This document shows, piece by piece, positions 49,854 to 57,430 of a stretch of DNA of 64,000 nucleotides. Position 1 is the first letter of the stretch; every line of letters starts with the position of its first letter. The notes below the pieces were generated by a model. That model saw nothing but the letters and a program-made list of their open reading frames with translations, ran no database searches and was not told where the DNA came from. A program made the translations under genes and the position numbers. Source of the DNA: Paenarthrobacter ureafaciens (GTDB lineage: Bacteria; Actinomycetota; Actinomycetes; Actinomycetales; Micrococcaceae); assembly GCF_004028095.1 (NCBI RefSeq), contig NZ_SBHM01000007.1:1302001-1366000 (forward strand), given 5' to 3'.

Positions 49854-50708
49854 ATGAGCTACGGAATTCCGTCGGCCGAGCCGTCCGCTGACATCCCGGT
49901 GTGCCCCAGGCACCCGGACCGGCCTTCATACGTACGGTGCCAGCGTTGCGGGCGCCCTGCGTGTCCGGAGTGCCAGCGGGCGGCCGCCGTCGGGTTCCAA
50001 TGCGTTGACTGCGTCAACGAACAGAAGCGTACGACGCCGACCTACCGGGCCCCTTACGGCGGCGCGTTGGCCGTCGGCAAGCCCTTGGTGACGTACGCGA
50101 TCATCGCACTCTGCGTACTGGTTTACGTTCTGCAGTGGCTGCTGCCCGGCGAGGCTGTCTACCAGCAGTTCGCTTTTGCCAACGTTTTTGCAGACCGTGA
50201 GCCATGGAGGATGCTGACGGCGGCGTTCCTCCATTCCCAAAGTTTCCTTCTCCACATCGTGTTGAACATGTACACCTTGTGGATCTTCGGACAAGCCCTT
50301 GAGCCGTTGCTCGGGCGGGTCCGGTTCCTGGCCGTTTACTTGCTGTCCGCCGTGGGCGGTTCCATTGGATTCCTGCTCCTCACCCCGGACCGCCCCGTCA
50401 TAGGCGTGGTGGGTGCCTCGGGGGCGATCTTCGGTCTCTTCGGGGCAATGTTGGTGGTCCAAAGGCACCGCGGTGGGGAAACCCGCCAGCTGTGGGTCTT
50501 GATAGCCATCAATGGAGCAATCGGTTTCTTCGTCCAGGGCATTGCCTGGCAGGCGCACCTCGGCGGATTGATCACGGGCGGCCTTGCGGCCGCTGCCATC
50601 GCCTATGCCCCCCGCGGTAAGAACCAAGGGCTGCTCCAAGCGGGAGGCTTGGTCCTGGTGGGGGCGCTGCTGGCAATCGTCACCTGGTTCCGCGTTTCTT
50701 CAGGCTAG
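49854..50708 (+). CDS. Rhomboid family intramembrane serine protease with zinc-finger-like N-terminus
   Basis: A 284-residue rhomboid. Catalytic Ser189 lies in GASGAIFG and His235 in QAHLGGL; the HIVLNMYTLWIFG helix supplies the oxyanion Asn138. About six membrane helices span 77-280. The cytoplasmic N-terminus has a B-box-like cysteine cluster (Cys17, His20, Cys29, Cys32, Cys37, Cys40, Cys50, Cys53) that should bind zinc, a fusion found in many actinobacterial rhomboids. It starts six bases after ppiA and converges on the GyrI-like gene. Confidence 0.93.
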   Translation: MSYGIPSAEPSADIPVCPRHPDRPSYVRCQRCGRPACPECQRAAAVGFQCVDCVNEQKRTTPTYRAPYGGALAVGKPLVTYAIIALCVLVYVLQWLLPGEAVYQQFAFANVFADREPWRMLTAAFLHSQSFLLHIVLNMYTLWIFGQALEPLLGRVRFLAVYLLSAVGGSIGFLLLTPDRPVIGVVGASGAIFGLFGAMLVVQRHRGGETRQLWVLIAINGAIGFFVQGIAWQAHLGGLITGGLAAAAIAYAPRGKNQGLLQAGGLVLVGALLAIVTWFRVSSG

Positions 50709-50719
50709 CTGCTGTGCTG

Positions 50720-50785
50720 CCCAACTAGATCGAATTTGTGCACGTTTTGAGGGGGCAAAAGGCGCACAAATGCGATCTAGTTGGG
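50720..50785. repeat. Long near-perfect inverted repeat between convergent genes
   Basis: 22-base arms (50720-50741 and 50764-50785) with one mismatch, enclosing a second short inverted repeat. It separates the convergent rhomboid and GyrI-like genes by filling most of their 81-base gap. It could terminate both transcripts, or be a dispersed palindromic element. Confidence 0.7.
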
Positions 50786-50789
50786 AGGG

Positions 50790-51422
50790 TTAGTTCCGGG
50801 CTACGGGCTGCCGCAGGATTGTCTTGAGCTTCTCCGGAGCAGTCCGCCTCGCGTCGGACAGATAAATCTCGTGATGTTTCCCTGTGGGCCGAAGACGGTG
50901 CGAAGGGATGAAGTCCTTGTGCATCTCTTCCAGAACCGGGCCCTCTGCGTCGTACGGGCCTGTGTGCAGGGTCTGGACGCATAGTCCCTCATTCAACGAG
51001 GCCAGCCGCAGCGACTCCAATGCCGGCGCTCCACCCTTGCTCCGTACGGCCTCCACTACAGCGTCTACGTGCCCCGGGGTGATCCAGTCAGGCGTCATGA
51101 TCATCATGGTCCAGTCCCAACGGGACTTATCCCGTTCCGTGGTGAAGCTGGCCATGTCCTCAGACCACCACAGACCTTCCAGCGGCATCACGCCGTAGTC
51201 CCGGCCGAGTTCCTGCTTGCTGAAGAACTTCAGCTTGTACGCGACCGGATACAGCGTTTCCAAGGCATCCCTGTAAGCCTGGGCGGTGTTGGGATCGCCG
51301 TGGCCGTCGATCATGAGGAATTGCAGCTCCGGTACCTTGACCAATGCGAACGTTCCTGCCGTGGCCTTGTAGCTTGTGATCTCCTTCTTGAAGTCGACCT
51401 TGGTCTTGGACTGTGTGCCCAC
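50790..51422 (-). CDS. GyrI-like small-molecule-binding domain protein
   Basis: A 210-residue cytoplasmic protein of the GyrI-like/effector-binding family. It opens with VDFKKE and the VKVPELQFLMIDGHGDP strand, then the YGVMPLEGLWW segment and late VQTLHTGPYDAEGPVLEEMHKDF, all of which resemble the family's ligand-binding fold. There is no DNA-binding domain. Members bind or degrade hydrophobic cations; the ligand here is unknown. Its start at 51422 opens onto the DnaA-box-rich gene-free segment. Confidence 0.85.
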   Translation of the reverse strand: MGTQSKTKVDFKKEITSYKATAGTFALVKVPELQFLMIDGHGDPNTAQAYRDALETLYPVAYKLKFFSKQELGRDYGVMPLEGLWWSEDMASFTTERDKSRWDWTMMIMTPDWITPGHVDAVVEAVRSKGGAPALESLRLASLNEGLCVQTLHTGPYDAEGPVLEEMHKDFIPSHRLRPTGKHHEIYLSDARRTAPEKLKTILRQPVARN

Positions 51423-52165
51423 CGCTCCTCCTCGATGCAGGTCATCCCCGCTCCGGCGTTATCCACAGATGTTATCCACACTGTGAGTAACTTACATACG
51501 TGTAGTTAGGACGCTAAAGGCCAGCCGGCACGTGAAATGGGGCAGATATCCCCCGTTTGGCATGTGTTGATCCACATCTGTGGATAACTTTGTCCCCTGC
51601 AGGAGGCTGTTTGTGGACAAGAGAAGCCCTGAGGGCAGGGGTGTGGAAAAAGCTGTTAATCCGCCTGTTAATAAGCGCCTATCAACAGAGTTATCAACAC
51701 TGTTAATAACTTACAGTCGTGTAGTTTCGGAGCTCCTGCGGGCGCTGAAGCCTGCCATGACAAGGGTTTCCGCCGCTATACCCACAACTTTTCCCCATCT
51801 GTGGATAACTTGTGAGCGGCTCGTTGTTGTTAAGTGGGTAACTCTGTGAGGACGTCTTCCAGGTGCTTGTTCGAACGTCGGCGAACAAGCACAAGCTCGG
51901 GTGGATGAACTTTGACCGAATGAACCTGCAATATCCACAGCCTCGTACACAGTGGGTAAAACCCGGTTGCTACTGCCGGGTAGCCCGGAGAACGCACCAG
52001 TCCGGGGCTTTTGGCGCCAGTTCCGTGGATGTCCACAGAAGTTATCCACGGCTGTGGATAAAGTTACGCACTTTCTGTGGAAGGCAAGCACGCCGTCAGG
52101 CACTGCGGTGGGCCTTGGCGGAGTTCTCCAAAGCCCGCGGAGCTAGTTCGAAGCCTGAGGAGCGC
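51423..52165. other. Gene-free segment rich in DnaA boxes, internally duplicated
   Basis: 743 bases without a credible gene. Perfect DnaA boxes (TTATCCACA on either strand) lie at 51459-51467, 51472-51480, 51579-51587, 51800-51808 and 52053-52061. One-mismatch boxes lie at 51568-51576, 51612-51620, 51691-51699, 51931-51939 and 52042-52050. Two related blocks about 220 bases apart (51472-51507 and 51691-51726, roughly 85% alike) extend to the ATCTGTGGATAACTT boxes. It is about 18 kb from oriC. Confidence 0.8.
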
Positions 52166-52768
52166 TCAGTTCCAGACGCCCGAGGAGCCGCGTCGATGGC
52201 TGTCCACCAAGTGGGTGTCGATGATTCCCACAGCTTCCATGAGGGCGTACATGGTGGTGGGGCCAACGAAAGCGAAGCCCTTCTTCCGGAGCGCTTTGGA
52301 CAGCGCTATGGACTCGGGCGACGTCGTGGGAATGTCCGCGAGGGTTTTGGGAGCGGGCGTCTTGTCGGGCTTAAATGACCAGACAAAGTCAACCAGCCCA
52401 CCTTCCTCACGGAGGGCAATGGTGGCTTTGGCGTTGGTGATCGTTGCACGTATCTTGAGGCGGTTCCGTACGATGTCCGCATCCAGCATCAACCGCTCCA
52501 CATCAGCCTCGGTAAAGGTGGCCACGCTCTCCGGATGGAAATCAAGGAAGGCTTCCCTGAACGCTTCCCTCTTTCGGAGGATGGTGGCCCAGGACAGCCC
52601 GGCTTGGAAGCCTTCCAGGCTGATGCGTTCATATAGCCCCTGCTCGTCCCGGACAGGCATTCCCCATTCATGGTCGTAGTAAGCCTGCATCAAGGGATCC
52701 GAAGCTGCCCACGCAGGCCGTGCCAGGCCGTCCCCGCCAATGACCGTGCCGTTCTCCGCGGGATTCAT
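52166..52768 (-). CDS. tag: DNA-3-methyladenine glycosylase I (Tag), cysteine-free
   Basis: Base-excision enzyme that removes 3-methyladenine. The 200-residue protein follows the Tag fold: YYDHEWGMPV, GFQAGLSWATILRKREAF, IVRNRLKI and KKGFAFVGPTTMYALMEA, with an HTLVDSHR-like end. Escherichia coli Tag binds zinc through two Cys and two His near its termini; this protein has no Cys at all (RPAWAASD replaces the usual Cys-containing start). It lies 72 bases after alkB and is probably the last gene of the alkylation-repair operon. Confidence 0.93.
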   Translation of the reverse strand: MNPAENGTVIGGDGLARPAWAASDPLMQAYYDHEWGMPVRDEQGLYERISLEGFQAGLSWATILRKREAFREAFLDFHPESVATFTEADVERLMLDADIVRNRLKIRATITNAKATIALREEGGLVDFVWSFKPDKTPAPKTLADIPTTSPESIALSKALRKKGFAFVGPTTMYALMEAVGIIDTHLVDSHRRGSSGVWN

Positions 52769-52840
52769 TCGTAGCTCCTTTTGGCTAAGTGTGGAAAACC
52801 CTGCATTGGATTTCCCCGTTGGGGATATTGTGCCCGCGGG

Positions 52841-53557
52841 CTACGACATCCCGGTGACGCGCATGGTGATGTTGATGCGGCCGTGGGAAAGACCGCAATC
52901 CGAGGGTGCCGTGCCGGGGTGGACCTTGGGGATGCCGTGGTAGGCAAACCGCGATGGCCCGCCGAACACAAACAGGTCGCCCGACCGCAACTGCACGTCC
53001 TCGTAGGGTTTGGTACGGGTCCGGGTGTTTCCGAACCGAAATACGCAGGAGTCGCCAATGCTGATGGACACCACAGGCGCACTGGACCGTTCGTCCTTGT
53101 CCTGATGCATCCCCATGGCCGCGCCATCGCCGTAGAAGTTCACCAGTGCAGCGTCCGGTGCGTAGCCGTCGGCCAGGCCGCTCAGGGAGGCGTCCTGGAC
53201 CAACTCCGGTGCATATGCCTCTGAGACTGCCTTCTTGCCCAACCGAACCATCCAGTCGGGGAAATCGAGGACAGGGCGGCCATTGACGTCTGTTGCTTCC
53301 CGCGTGTACTTGTACGGCTGCCAGTGCCAGCCCAGGCATACGGTCTTGACGGACATCTGCTGGCCGCCCGGCAACGTGGCCGCACGCAGCGGCACCGGAC
53401 CCTGTGTCCACTCCCCAAACCGGGCCACGATCCAGCGCTGTTGCTCATCGGTGAGCCAACCGGGAACGTGCACTGCGCCGGGTGCGACCAGACGCGGGCC
53501 GGAGTGGCTCCCCTGCGGTTGGCCGAGCTCGACCGGGAACAGGGCGTCCTCGGTCAT
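52841..53557 (-). CDS. alkB: Alpha-ketoglutarate-dependent DNA dioxygenase AlkB
   Basis: Fe(II)/2-oxoglutarate dioxygenase that reverses N1-methyladenine and N3-methylcytosine damage. From the ATG at 53557 it has 238 residues. The iron triad is His151, Asp153 (GMHQDKDE) and His207; 2-oxoglutarate-binding Arg227 and Arg233 lie in RINITMR. The nucleotide-recognition segment around GWHWQPYKYT is present. Its ATG overlaps the stop of the upstream methyltransferase by three bases, so translation is coupled. The longer frame to 53650 lies inside that gene and is rejected. Confidence 0.95.
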   Translation of the reverse strand: MTEDALFPVELGQPQGSHSGPRLVAPGAVHVPGWLTDEQQRWIVARFGEWTQGPVPLRAATLPGGQQMSVKTVCLGWHWQPYKYTREATDVNGRPVLDFPDWMVRLGKKAVSEAYAPELVQDASLSGLADGYAPDAALVNFYGDGAAMGMHQDKDERSSAPVVSISIGDSCVFRFGNTRTRTKPYEDVQLRSGDLFVFGGPSRFAYHGIPKVHPGTAPSDCGLSHGRINITMRVTGMS

Positions 53558-54180
53558 GCCGCGGCCTCCAAGGTCAGGAGAGTTCGTTTCGCTTCCGTGC
53601 CGCCGAGATACCCTCCGTAGGTTCCATCGGTCCGGACCACCCGGTGACATGGCACGATGACCGGCAGAGGGTTGGTGGCGCAGGCTGTGCCCACCGCCCG
53701 GACTGCGTTGGGGCTGCCCGCTGCCCTGGCCACCTGCGAGTAGCTCTCCGTGGTTCCATAGGCAATGTGCGGCAGATGATGGAGGACGTCCAGGCGGAAG
53801 CCGCGCGAGAGGCTGAAATCCAAGGGGAGGTTGAACGTCCGGCGCTGGCCGCTGAAGTATTCATCGAGTTGGCGGGCGGCTTCGTCCAGCAGCCCGGGGG
53901 CCTCAAGGATTCGTGGGCTGACGGTGTTGGAAAGCTGTTGAAGTACTGACGCGTGGTCTTCGAGTTGGAAAGCTACCCGGAGCATGCCCCGTGCAGTAGC
54001 GGCCAAGAGGAGCCTTCCGACCGGTGACTCCACCACCCGGTAGGCGATATCCAGGGAGTGGTCTTCCCACGCCGCACGGGCCAAGCGGGCACGAAGGGCT
54101 ACCAGTGAAGCTTCCAGCCCGGAGTCCAAGGACTTCAACATGGTGCCCACATCGCCGGGTTCCTGTTCCACGGAGGTCAT
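53554..54180 (-). CDS. Methylated-DNA-protein-cysteine methyltransferase, second copy
   Basis: Suicide repair protein that removes O6-alkylguanine adducts. The 208-residue protein has the catalytic PCHRVVR with Cys178, and SPVGRLLLAAT, FRLDVL and YGTTESYSQVA in order. It is longer at the N-terminus than the other copy (about 35 extra residues with coil-like Ala/Leu/Arg) and resembles the Ada C-terminal half more than Ogt. It overlaps the sigma factor gene by four bases (ATGA) and the alkB start by three. Confidence 0.92.
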   Translation of the reverse strand: MTSVEQEPGDVGTMLKSLDSGLEASLVALRARLARAAWEDHSLDIAYRVVESPVGRLLLAATARGMLRVAFQLEDHASVLQQLSNTVSPRILEAPGLLDEAARQLDEYFSGQRRTFNLPLDFSLSRGFRLDVLHHLPHIAYGTTESYSQVARAAGSPNAVRAVGTACATNPLPVIVPCHRVVRTDGTYGGYLGGTEAKRTLLTLEAAA

Positions 54181-54716
54181 CCGGGTACTCCTCTCAAAGC
54201 AGTCGGCAATAGAACGGTGGGTGAAGGCCGGCCGAGCGCAGCCCGGAGAGCTTTGACGCCGTCCGCTGCTGCCCGGCGGGCAGCGTCCGGAGTTACGCCC
54301 ACAAGGGCCGCAACATCCTTGTAAGGAAGCCCGACAAGATAGTGGTAGGCGATCGCCTGACGTTGCTTCGGCGGCAGCTGACCGACGGCGTCGAGTAGTT
54401 CCACCTGCCCCTCATCCGGCACACCCAGGCTCGAGGGCACATCGGGCGTTTGCTGTACCGGCACCGGCCTCCGAACCGACGCGCGCAGGATGTCGATGCA
54501 TTTCCGATGGGCAATGGTCACAAGCCATGCCTCCGTATTGGCATCTGCCGGAAGGTCTCCATAGGCCTTCAGTGCTGACAGGAAAGTCTCGGACCAAGCA
54601 TCCTCGCCGTCGTGAATGCCAACAATGGCCCGGCACACGCGCAGGACCGTGGCGCCGTGTTCCTGCACCACGGTTTCGAACGGTCTCTTTGGGGGTGCCG
54701 GGGGAATTGGCCCCAT
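54177..54716 (-). CDS. ECF-like RNA polymerase sigma factor inside the alkylation-repair operon
   Basis: A 179-residue sigma-70 family member. Region 2 (about 10-85) includes VCRAIVGIHDGEDAWSETFL and WLVTIAHRKCIDIL, region 4 (about 110-165) includes LPPKQRQAIAYHYL and a helix-turn-helix PYKDVAALVGVTPDAARR. No anti-sigma factor gene is next to it. It is sandwiched between two methyltransferase genes with one-base (TGATG) and four-base (ATGA) overlaps, which implies co-expression with alkylation repair. It may drive this operon or a wider damage response; both are inferences. Confidence 0.9.
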   Translation of the reverse strand: MGPIPPAPPKRPFETVVQEHGATVLRVCRAIVGIHDGEDAWSETFLSALKAYGDLPADANTEAWLVTIAHRKCIDILRASVRRPVPVQQTPDVPSSLGVPDEGQVELLDAVGQLPPKQRQAIAYHYLVGLPYKDVAALVGVTPDAARRAAADGVKALRAALGRPSPTVLLPTALRGVPG

Positions 54717-55225
54717 CAGAAGAGCTTGCTCTCTTTGACAGCCGCAGGCTCCTCCAATTCCAAAAGGAATCTCTTATTGTCCAAGCCGCCCGCGTAACCA
54801 GTGAGGCGGCCCGTGCTTCCCACCACGCGGTGGCACGGAACAATGATGCTGAGCGGATTGCGTCCCACTGCGGAGCCCACCGCCTGGGCAAGGTGGGGAT
54901 CGCCGAGTTCGGTTGCCAGTTGCCCGTAGGTGACCGTTTCCCCGTAGGGGATCAACTGCAGGCGATGCCAGACTTTTTCCTGGAGCTGGTTTCCCCGCAC
55001 TTTGAAGGGCACCTCGAAGTGTGTTCGGTTCCCGCCCAAGTACTCGGCCAATTCGGCTTCCGCCCGTGAGAAAACGGGATCCCCGCCAGCGGCCAATGAG
55101 CCGAAGTAATCCGCAGGCGGCAGGTGCCAATGGCCCTCGTAGAAAATGCCCGTGAGGAACTGCCCGCTGGCAGTCAGCGTCAACTGCCCCAGCGGGGAAT
55201 CCATGGTGGTGTGCCTGGTGCTCAT
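54716..55225 (-). CDS. ogt: Methylated-DNA-protein-cysteine methyltransferase, Ogt type
   Basis: Suicide O6-alkylguanine repair protein of 169 residues. The active-site Cys131 lies in PCHRVVG; the DNA-binding helix GNQLQEKVWHRLQLIPYGETVTYGQLA and the asparagine hinge GRNPLSIIVP are complete. The N-terminal beta domain begins MDSPLGQLTLTAS. It is the first gene of the operon ogt, sigma, MGMT, alkB, then tag, and its stop shares one base with the sigma start. No obvious SD is seen before its ATG, only CAGGGT. Confidence 0.93.
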   Translation of the reverse strand: MSTRHTTMDSPLGQLTLTASGQFLTGIFYEGHWHLPPADYFGSLAAGGDPVFSRAEAELAEYLGGNRTHFEVPFKVRGNQLQEKVWHRLQLIPYGETVTYGQLATELGDPHLAQAVGSAVGRNPLSIIVPCHRVVGSTGRLTGYAGGLDNKRFLLELEEPAAVKESKLF

Positions 55226-55279
55226 ACCCTGTAGACGTTCACGGGCAGGAAAACGTGAGGTGGGACTTTCCCGGCGGCG

Positions 55280-55534
55280 TCAGGACCGCCAGCGAGTGGT
55301 CATCAGAAAGCCCACGATTGCGATGCCGAAGCCGGCCACGATGTTCCACGAAGCCCAGTCCCGTACCGGGAACTGACCTTCGGTGATGTAGAACGTGATG
55401 ATCCACAGCAGGCCGAGGATCATCAGGCCGAACATCACCGGCTTGAACCACACGGGGTTCGGCTTGTACTGCTGCGCTGCGGAAGTCTGCTGCTCCTGAC
55501 GGGCAGGCCGCTTGCGGGGCTTGGACTCGGGCAC
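55280..55534 (-). CDS. crgA: Cell division protein CrgA
   Basis: Small actinobacterial septum protein of 84 residues that recruits peptidoglycan synthases to the division site (known family role). A basic N-terminus (KPRKRPARQEQQ) precedes two membrane helices (about 31-51 and 60-79) joined by TEGQFPVRDWASWN, a signature of the family. Start is GTG 55534 with AAGGAGGATCC. As in mycobacteria it lies close to the sortase, pabA and pknB genes. Confidence 0.96.
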   Translation of the reverse strand: MPESKPRKRPARQEQQTSAAQQYKPNPVWFKPVMFGLMILGLLWIITFYITEGQFPVRDWASWNIVAGFGIAIVGFLMTTRWRS

Positions 55535-55710
55535 GGATCCTCCTTGGCTGATGCAACTAAACCCGTAACGGCATGCCTTGGTATCCTGCAGGAAGGAAAA
55601 TTCCAGCGGTCAACGGCCACGCGGCATTCCGGGGTGGTACTAGCTGTCAAGTCTAGCCGCAACCAAGGGGCCGCCCGCGCCGCCCGCGCCCCCTGAAACG
55701 AGGAGATCCC

Positions 55711-56517
55711 GTGGCGCACCAGCAGTCGTCAACCACTGCTGTAGCGCCCCCTGCCCAGGACCTGCGAAAGAGACCACCGCGCCGGAAGACCGGACCGATG
55801 GACGTTATCCGCAAGATCATCCAAATTCTGGGCGAGCTCCTGATCACCGCAGGAATCGTCCTGCTTCTCTTCGTTGCCTGGGAGCTGTGGTGGACCAACG
55901 TCGAGGCAGACGCCAAGCAGTCAGAGGCGGTAAAGAGCTTCGCGCAGGAACTCTCCGGGCCCGTGGAGCCGGCGCCCGCCCCTGCTGACTACGGCCCTCC
56001 GGTGGTTTCAGCAGCCCCGGGGTACGGTCAAACAATCGGCATCATGTACATCCCGCGCTTCGGTCCGGGTTACACGCGCCCCATCATCGAGGGAACCGGT
56101 TCCGATGTTTTGGACACGCTGGGCCTGGGGCACTACGGAAGCACCAGTATGCCCGGTGCTGTGGGGAACTTTGCGGTGGCAGGCCACCGCCAGACCCACG
56201 GAGCCGTCCTGGACAGCATCCACACCCTGGTGCCCGGGGACAAGGTCTACGTCCAGACCAAGGAGGGCTACTACACCTACGTGTTCCGCAATAACCAGAT
56301 CGTCCTCCCGAGCCAAACCGACGTGCTGCTGCCCGTGCCCACCCAGCCGGAGGCCACTCCCACGGAAAGCTTCCTGACCATGACCAGCTGCAATCCCCGC
56401 TTCGGGTCCCAGGAACGGATTATTGCCTACTCCATCCTGGACAGTTGGCAGCCCTCCTCAGCCGGCCCGCCGTCGGAAATTGCCGCTCAAGTAGCCCAGG
56501 CCCAAGGAAAGGGGTAA
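55711..56517 (+). CDS. Class E sortase
   Basis: Transpeptidase that anchors surface proteins. The 268-residue protein starts at GTG 55711 after AGGAG. One N-terminal membrane helix (40-60) leads to the sortase domain with catalytic His159 in GHRQTHG, Cys227 in TMTSCNPRF and Arg236 in GSQER; the TSC form in place of TLTTC is typical of class E. Class E enzymes recognise LAXTG-like motifs. Divergent from crgA; two genes follow closely on the same strand. Confidence 0.93.
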   Translation: MAHQQSSTTAVAPPAQDLRKRPPRRKTGPMDVIRKIIQILGELLITAGIVLLLFVAWELWWTNVEADAKQSEAVKSFAQELSGPVEPAPAPADYGPPVVSAAPGYGQTIGIMYIPRFGPGYTRPIIEGTGSDVLDTLGLGHYGSTSMPGAVGNFAVAGHRQTHGAVLDSIHTLVPGDKVYVQTKEGYYTYVFRNNQIVLPSQTDVLLPVPTQPEATPTESFLTMTSCNPRFGSQERIIAYSILDSWQPSSAGPPSEIAAQVAQAQGKG

Positions 56518-56520
56518 CCG

Positions 56521-56691
56521 GTGTACGCATGGATATTCCGCAATCTTCCGGGCCCCTTGTGGGTCCGGATCCTGACATCAGTGGTACTCGTGGCGGTAGC
56601 CGTGATCCTGATGATCGAGTTCCTGTTCCCCTGGGTTTCCCAGTTCACCACCTTGACCGACTCAACGATTGGTTCAGTGCAGCAGCCATGA
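56521..56691 (+). CDS. Small single-pass membrane protein, 56 residues
   Basis: Starts at GTG 56521, three bases after the sortase stop. It begins MYAWIFRNLPGPLWVRI, has one membrane helix (about 18-40) rich in Val, Ile and Leu and a Trp/Gln/Thr-rich extracytoplasmic end. Its TGA overlaps the pabA ATG by four bases (ATGA), which supports real translation. A short gene in this position is seen in other actinobacteria. Function unknown; partner of the sortase is possible. Confidence 0.7.
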   Translation: MYAWIFRNLPGPLWVRILTSVVLVAVAVILMIEFLFPWVSQFTTLTDSTIGSVQQP

Positions 56692-57329
56692 GCACAGCAA
56701 AAATCCTGGTCGTGGATAACTACGACAGCTTCGTTTACACCCTTGTTGGATACCTTCAGGAGCTCGGGGCCGAGACAACGGTCGTCCGGAACGACGACGT
56801 AACCCTTGCCGAAGCGAAGGAGCTCGCCGCAGCGCGCGACGGCGTCCTGATCTCACCGGGCCCGGGCACGCCGGCGGAAGCCGGCGTGTGCATCGACCTC
56901 ATCAAGTGGTGCGGCGAGAATGGCAAGCCCATGTTCGGCGTGTGCCTCGGCCATCAGGCACTTGCGGAAGCATACGGCGGAGTCGTCACGCACGCCCCGG
57001 AGCTTATGCACGGGAAGACGTCACCGGTCCGGCACGACGGCAAGAGCGTCTTCGCGGGCCTGCCGTCCCCCGTCACCGCAACGCGCTACCATTCGCTTGC
57101 CGCGGTGCGTGATTCCATTCCCGACGTCCTGGAGATCACTGCCGAGACCACCAACGGTGTAGTGATGGGCCTGCAGCACAAGACGGCACCTCTGTGCGGA
57201 GTCCAGTTCCACCCGGAATCCGTGCTCACCGAGGGCGGCTACCAGATGCTCGGCAACTGGCTCGAGTCCCTGGGAATGCACGGCGCAGCCGAACGCGCGG
57301 CCAAACTGAGCCCGCTGATCCAGCACTAG
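56688..57329 (+). CDS. pabA: Aminodeoxychorismate/anthranilate synthase component II (glutamine amidotransferase)
   Basis: Glutaminase subunit that supplies ammonia for p-aminobenzoate (folate) or anthranilate (tryptophan) synthesis. From ATG 56688 it has 213 residues. The catalytic Cys86 lies in FGVCLGHQA, and the His-Glu pair in QFHPESV. The ILVVDNYDSF start is characteristic. The partner component I gene is not in the window. Its place between sortase and pknB matches the actinobacterial origin-proximal order, where it is usually annotated pabA or trpG. Confidence 0.93.
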   Translation: MSTAKILVVDNYDSFVYTLVGYLQELGAETTVVRNDDVTLAEAKELAAARDGVLISPGPGTPAEAGVCIDLIKWCGENGKPMFGVCLGHQALAEAYGGVVTHAPELMHGKTSPVRHDGKSVFAGLPSPVTATRYHSLAAVRDSIPDVLEITAETTNGVVMGLQHKTAPLCGVQFHPESVLTEGGYQMLGNWLESLGMHGAAERAAKLSPLIQH

Positions 57330-57341
57330 GAAGCCGCTCTG

Positions 57342-57418
57342 CTGAGGGCTGGAGGCATCCTCTGCGTGCTGCTCCTTCGTCGCTTTGACGCAGGCTGCCG
57401 GATGCCCCCAGCCCTCAG
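57342..57418. terminator. Bidirectional terminator between pabA and pknB
   Basis: 19-base arms (57342-57360 and 57400-57418) with one A/C mismatch. They stand between the convergent stops of pabA and pknB, so the hairpin serves both. Confidence 0.75.
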
Positions 57419-57430
57419 GCATGCCTGAAA

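Noticed and set aside
51526..51540. Partial parS-like CACGTGAAA near 51530
   Set aside because: Only half of the palindrome matches; not counted as parS.
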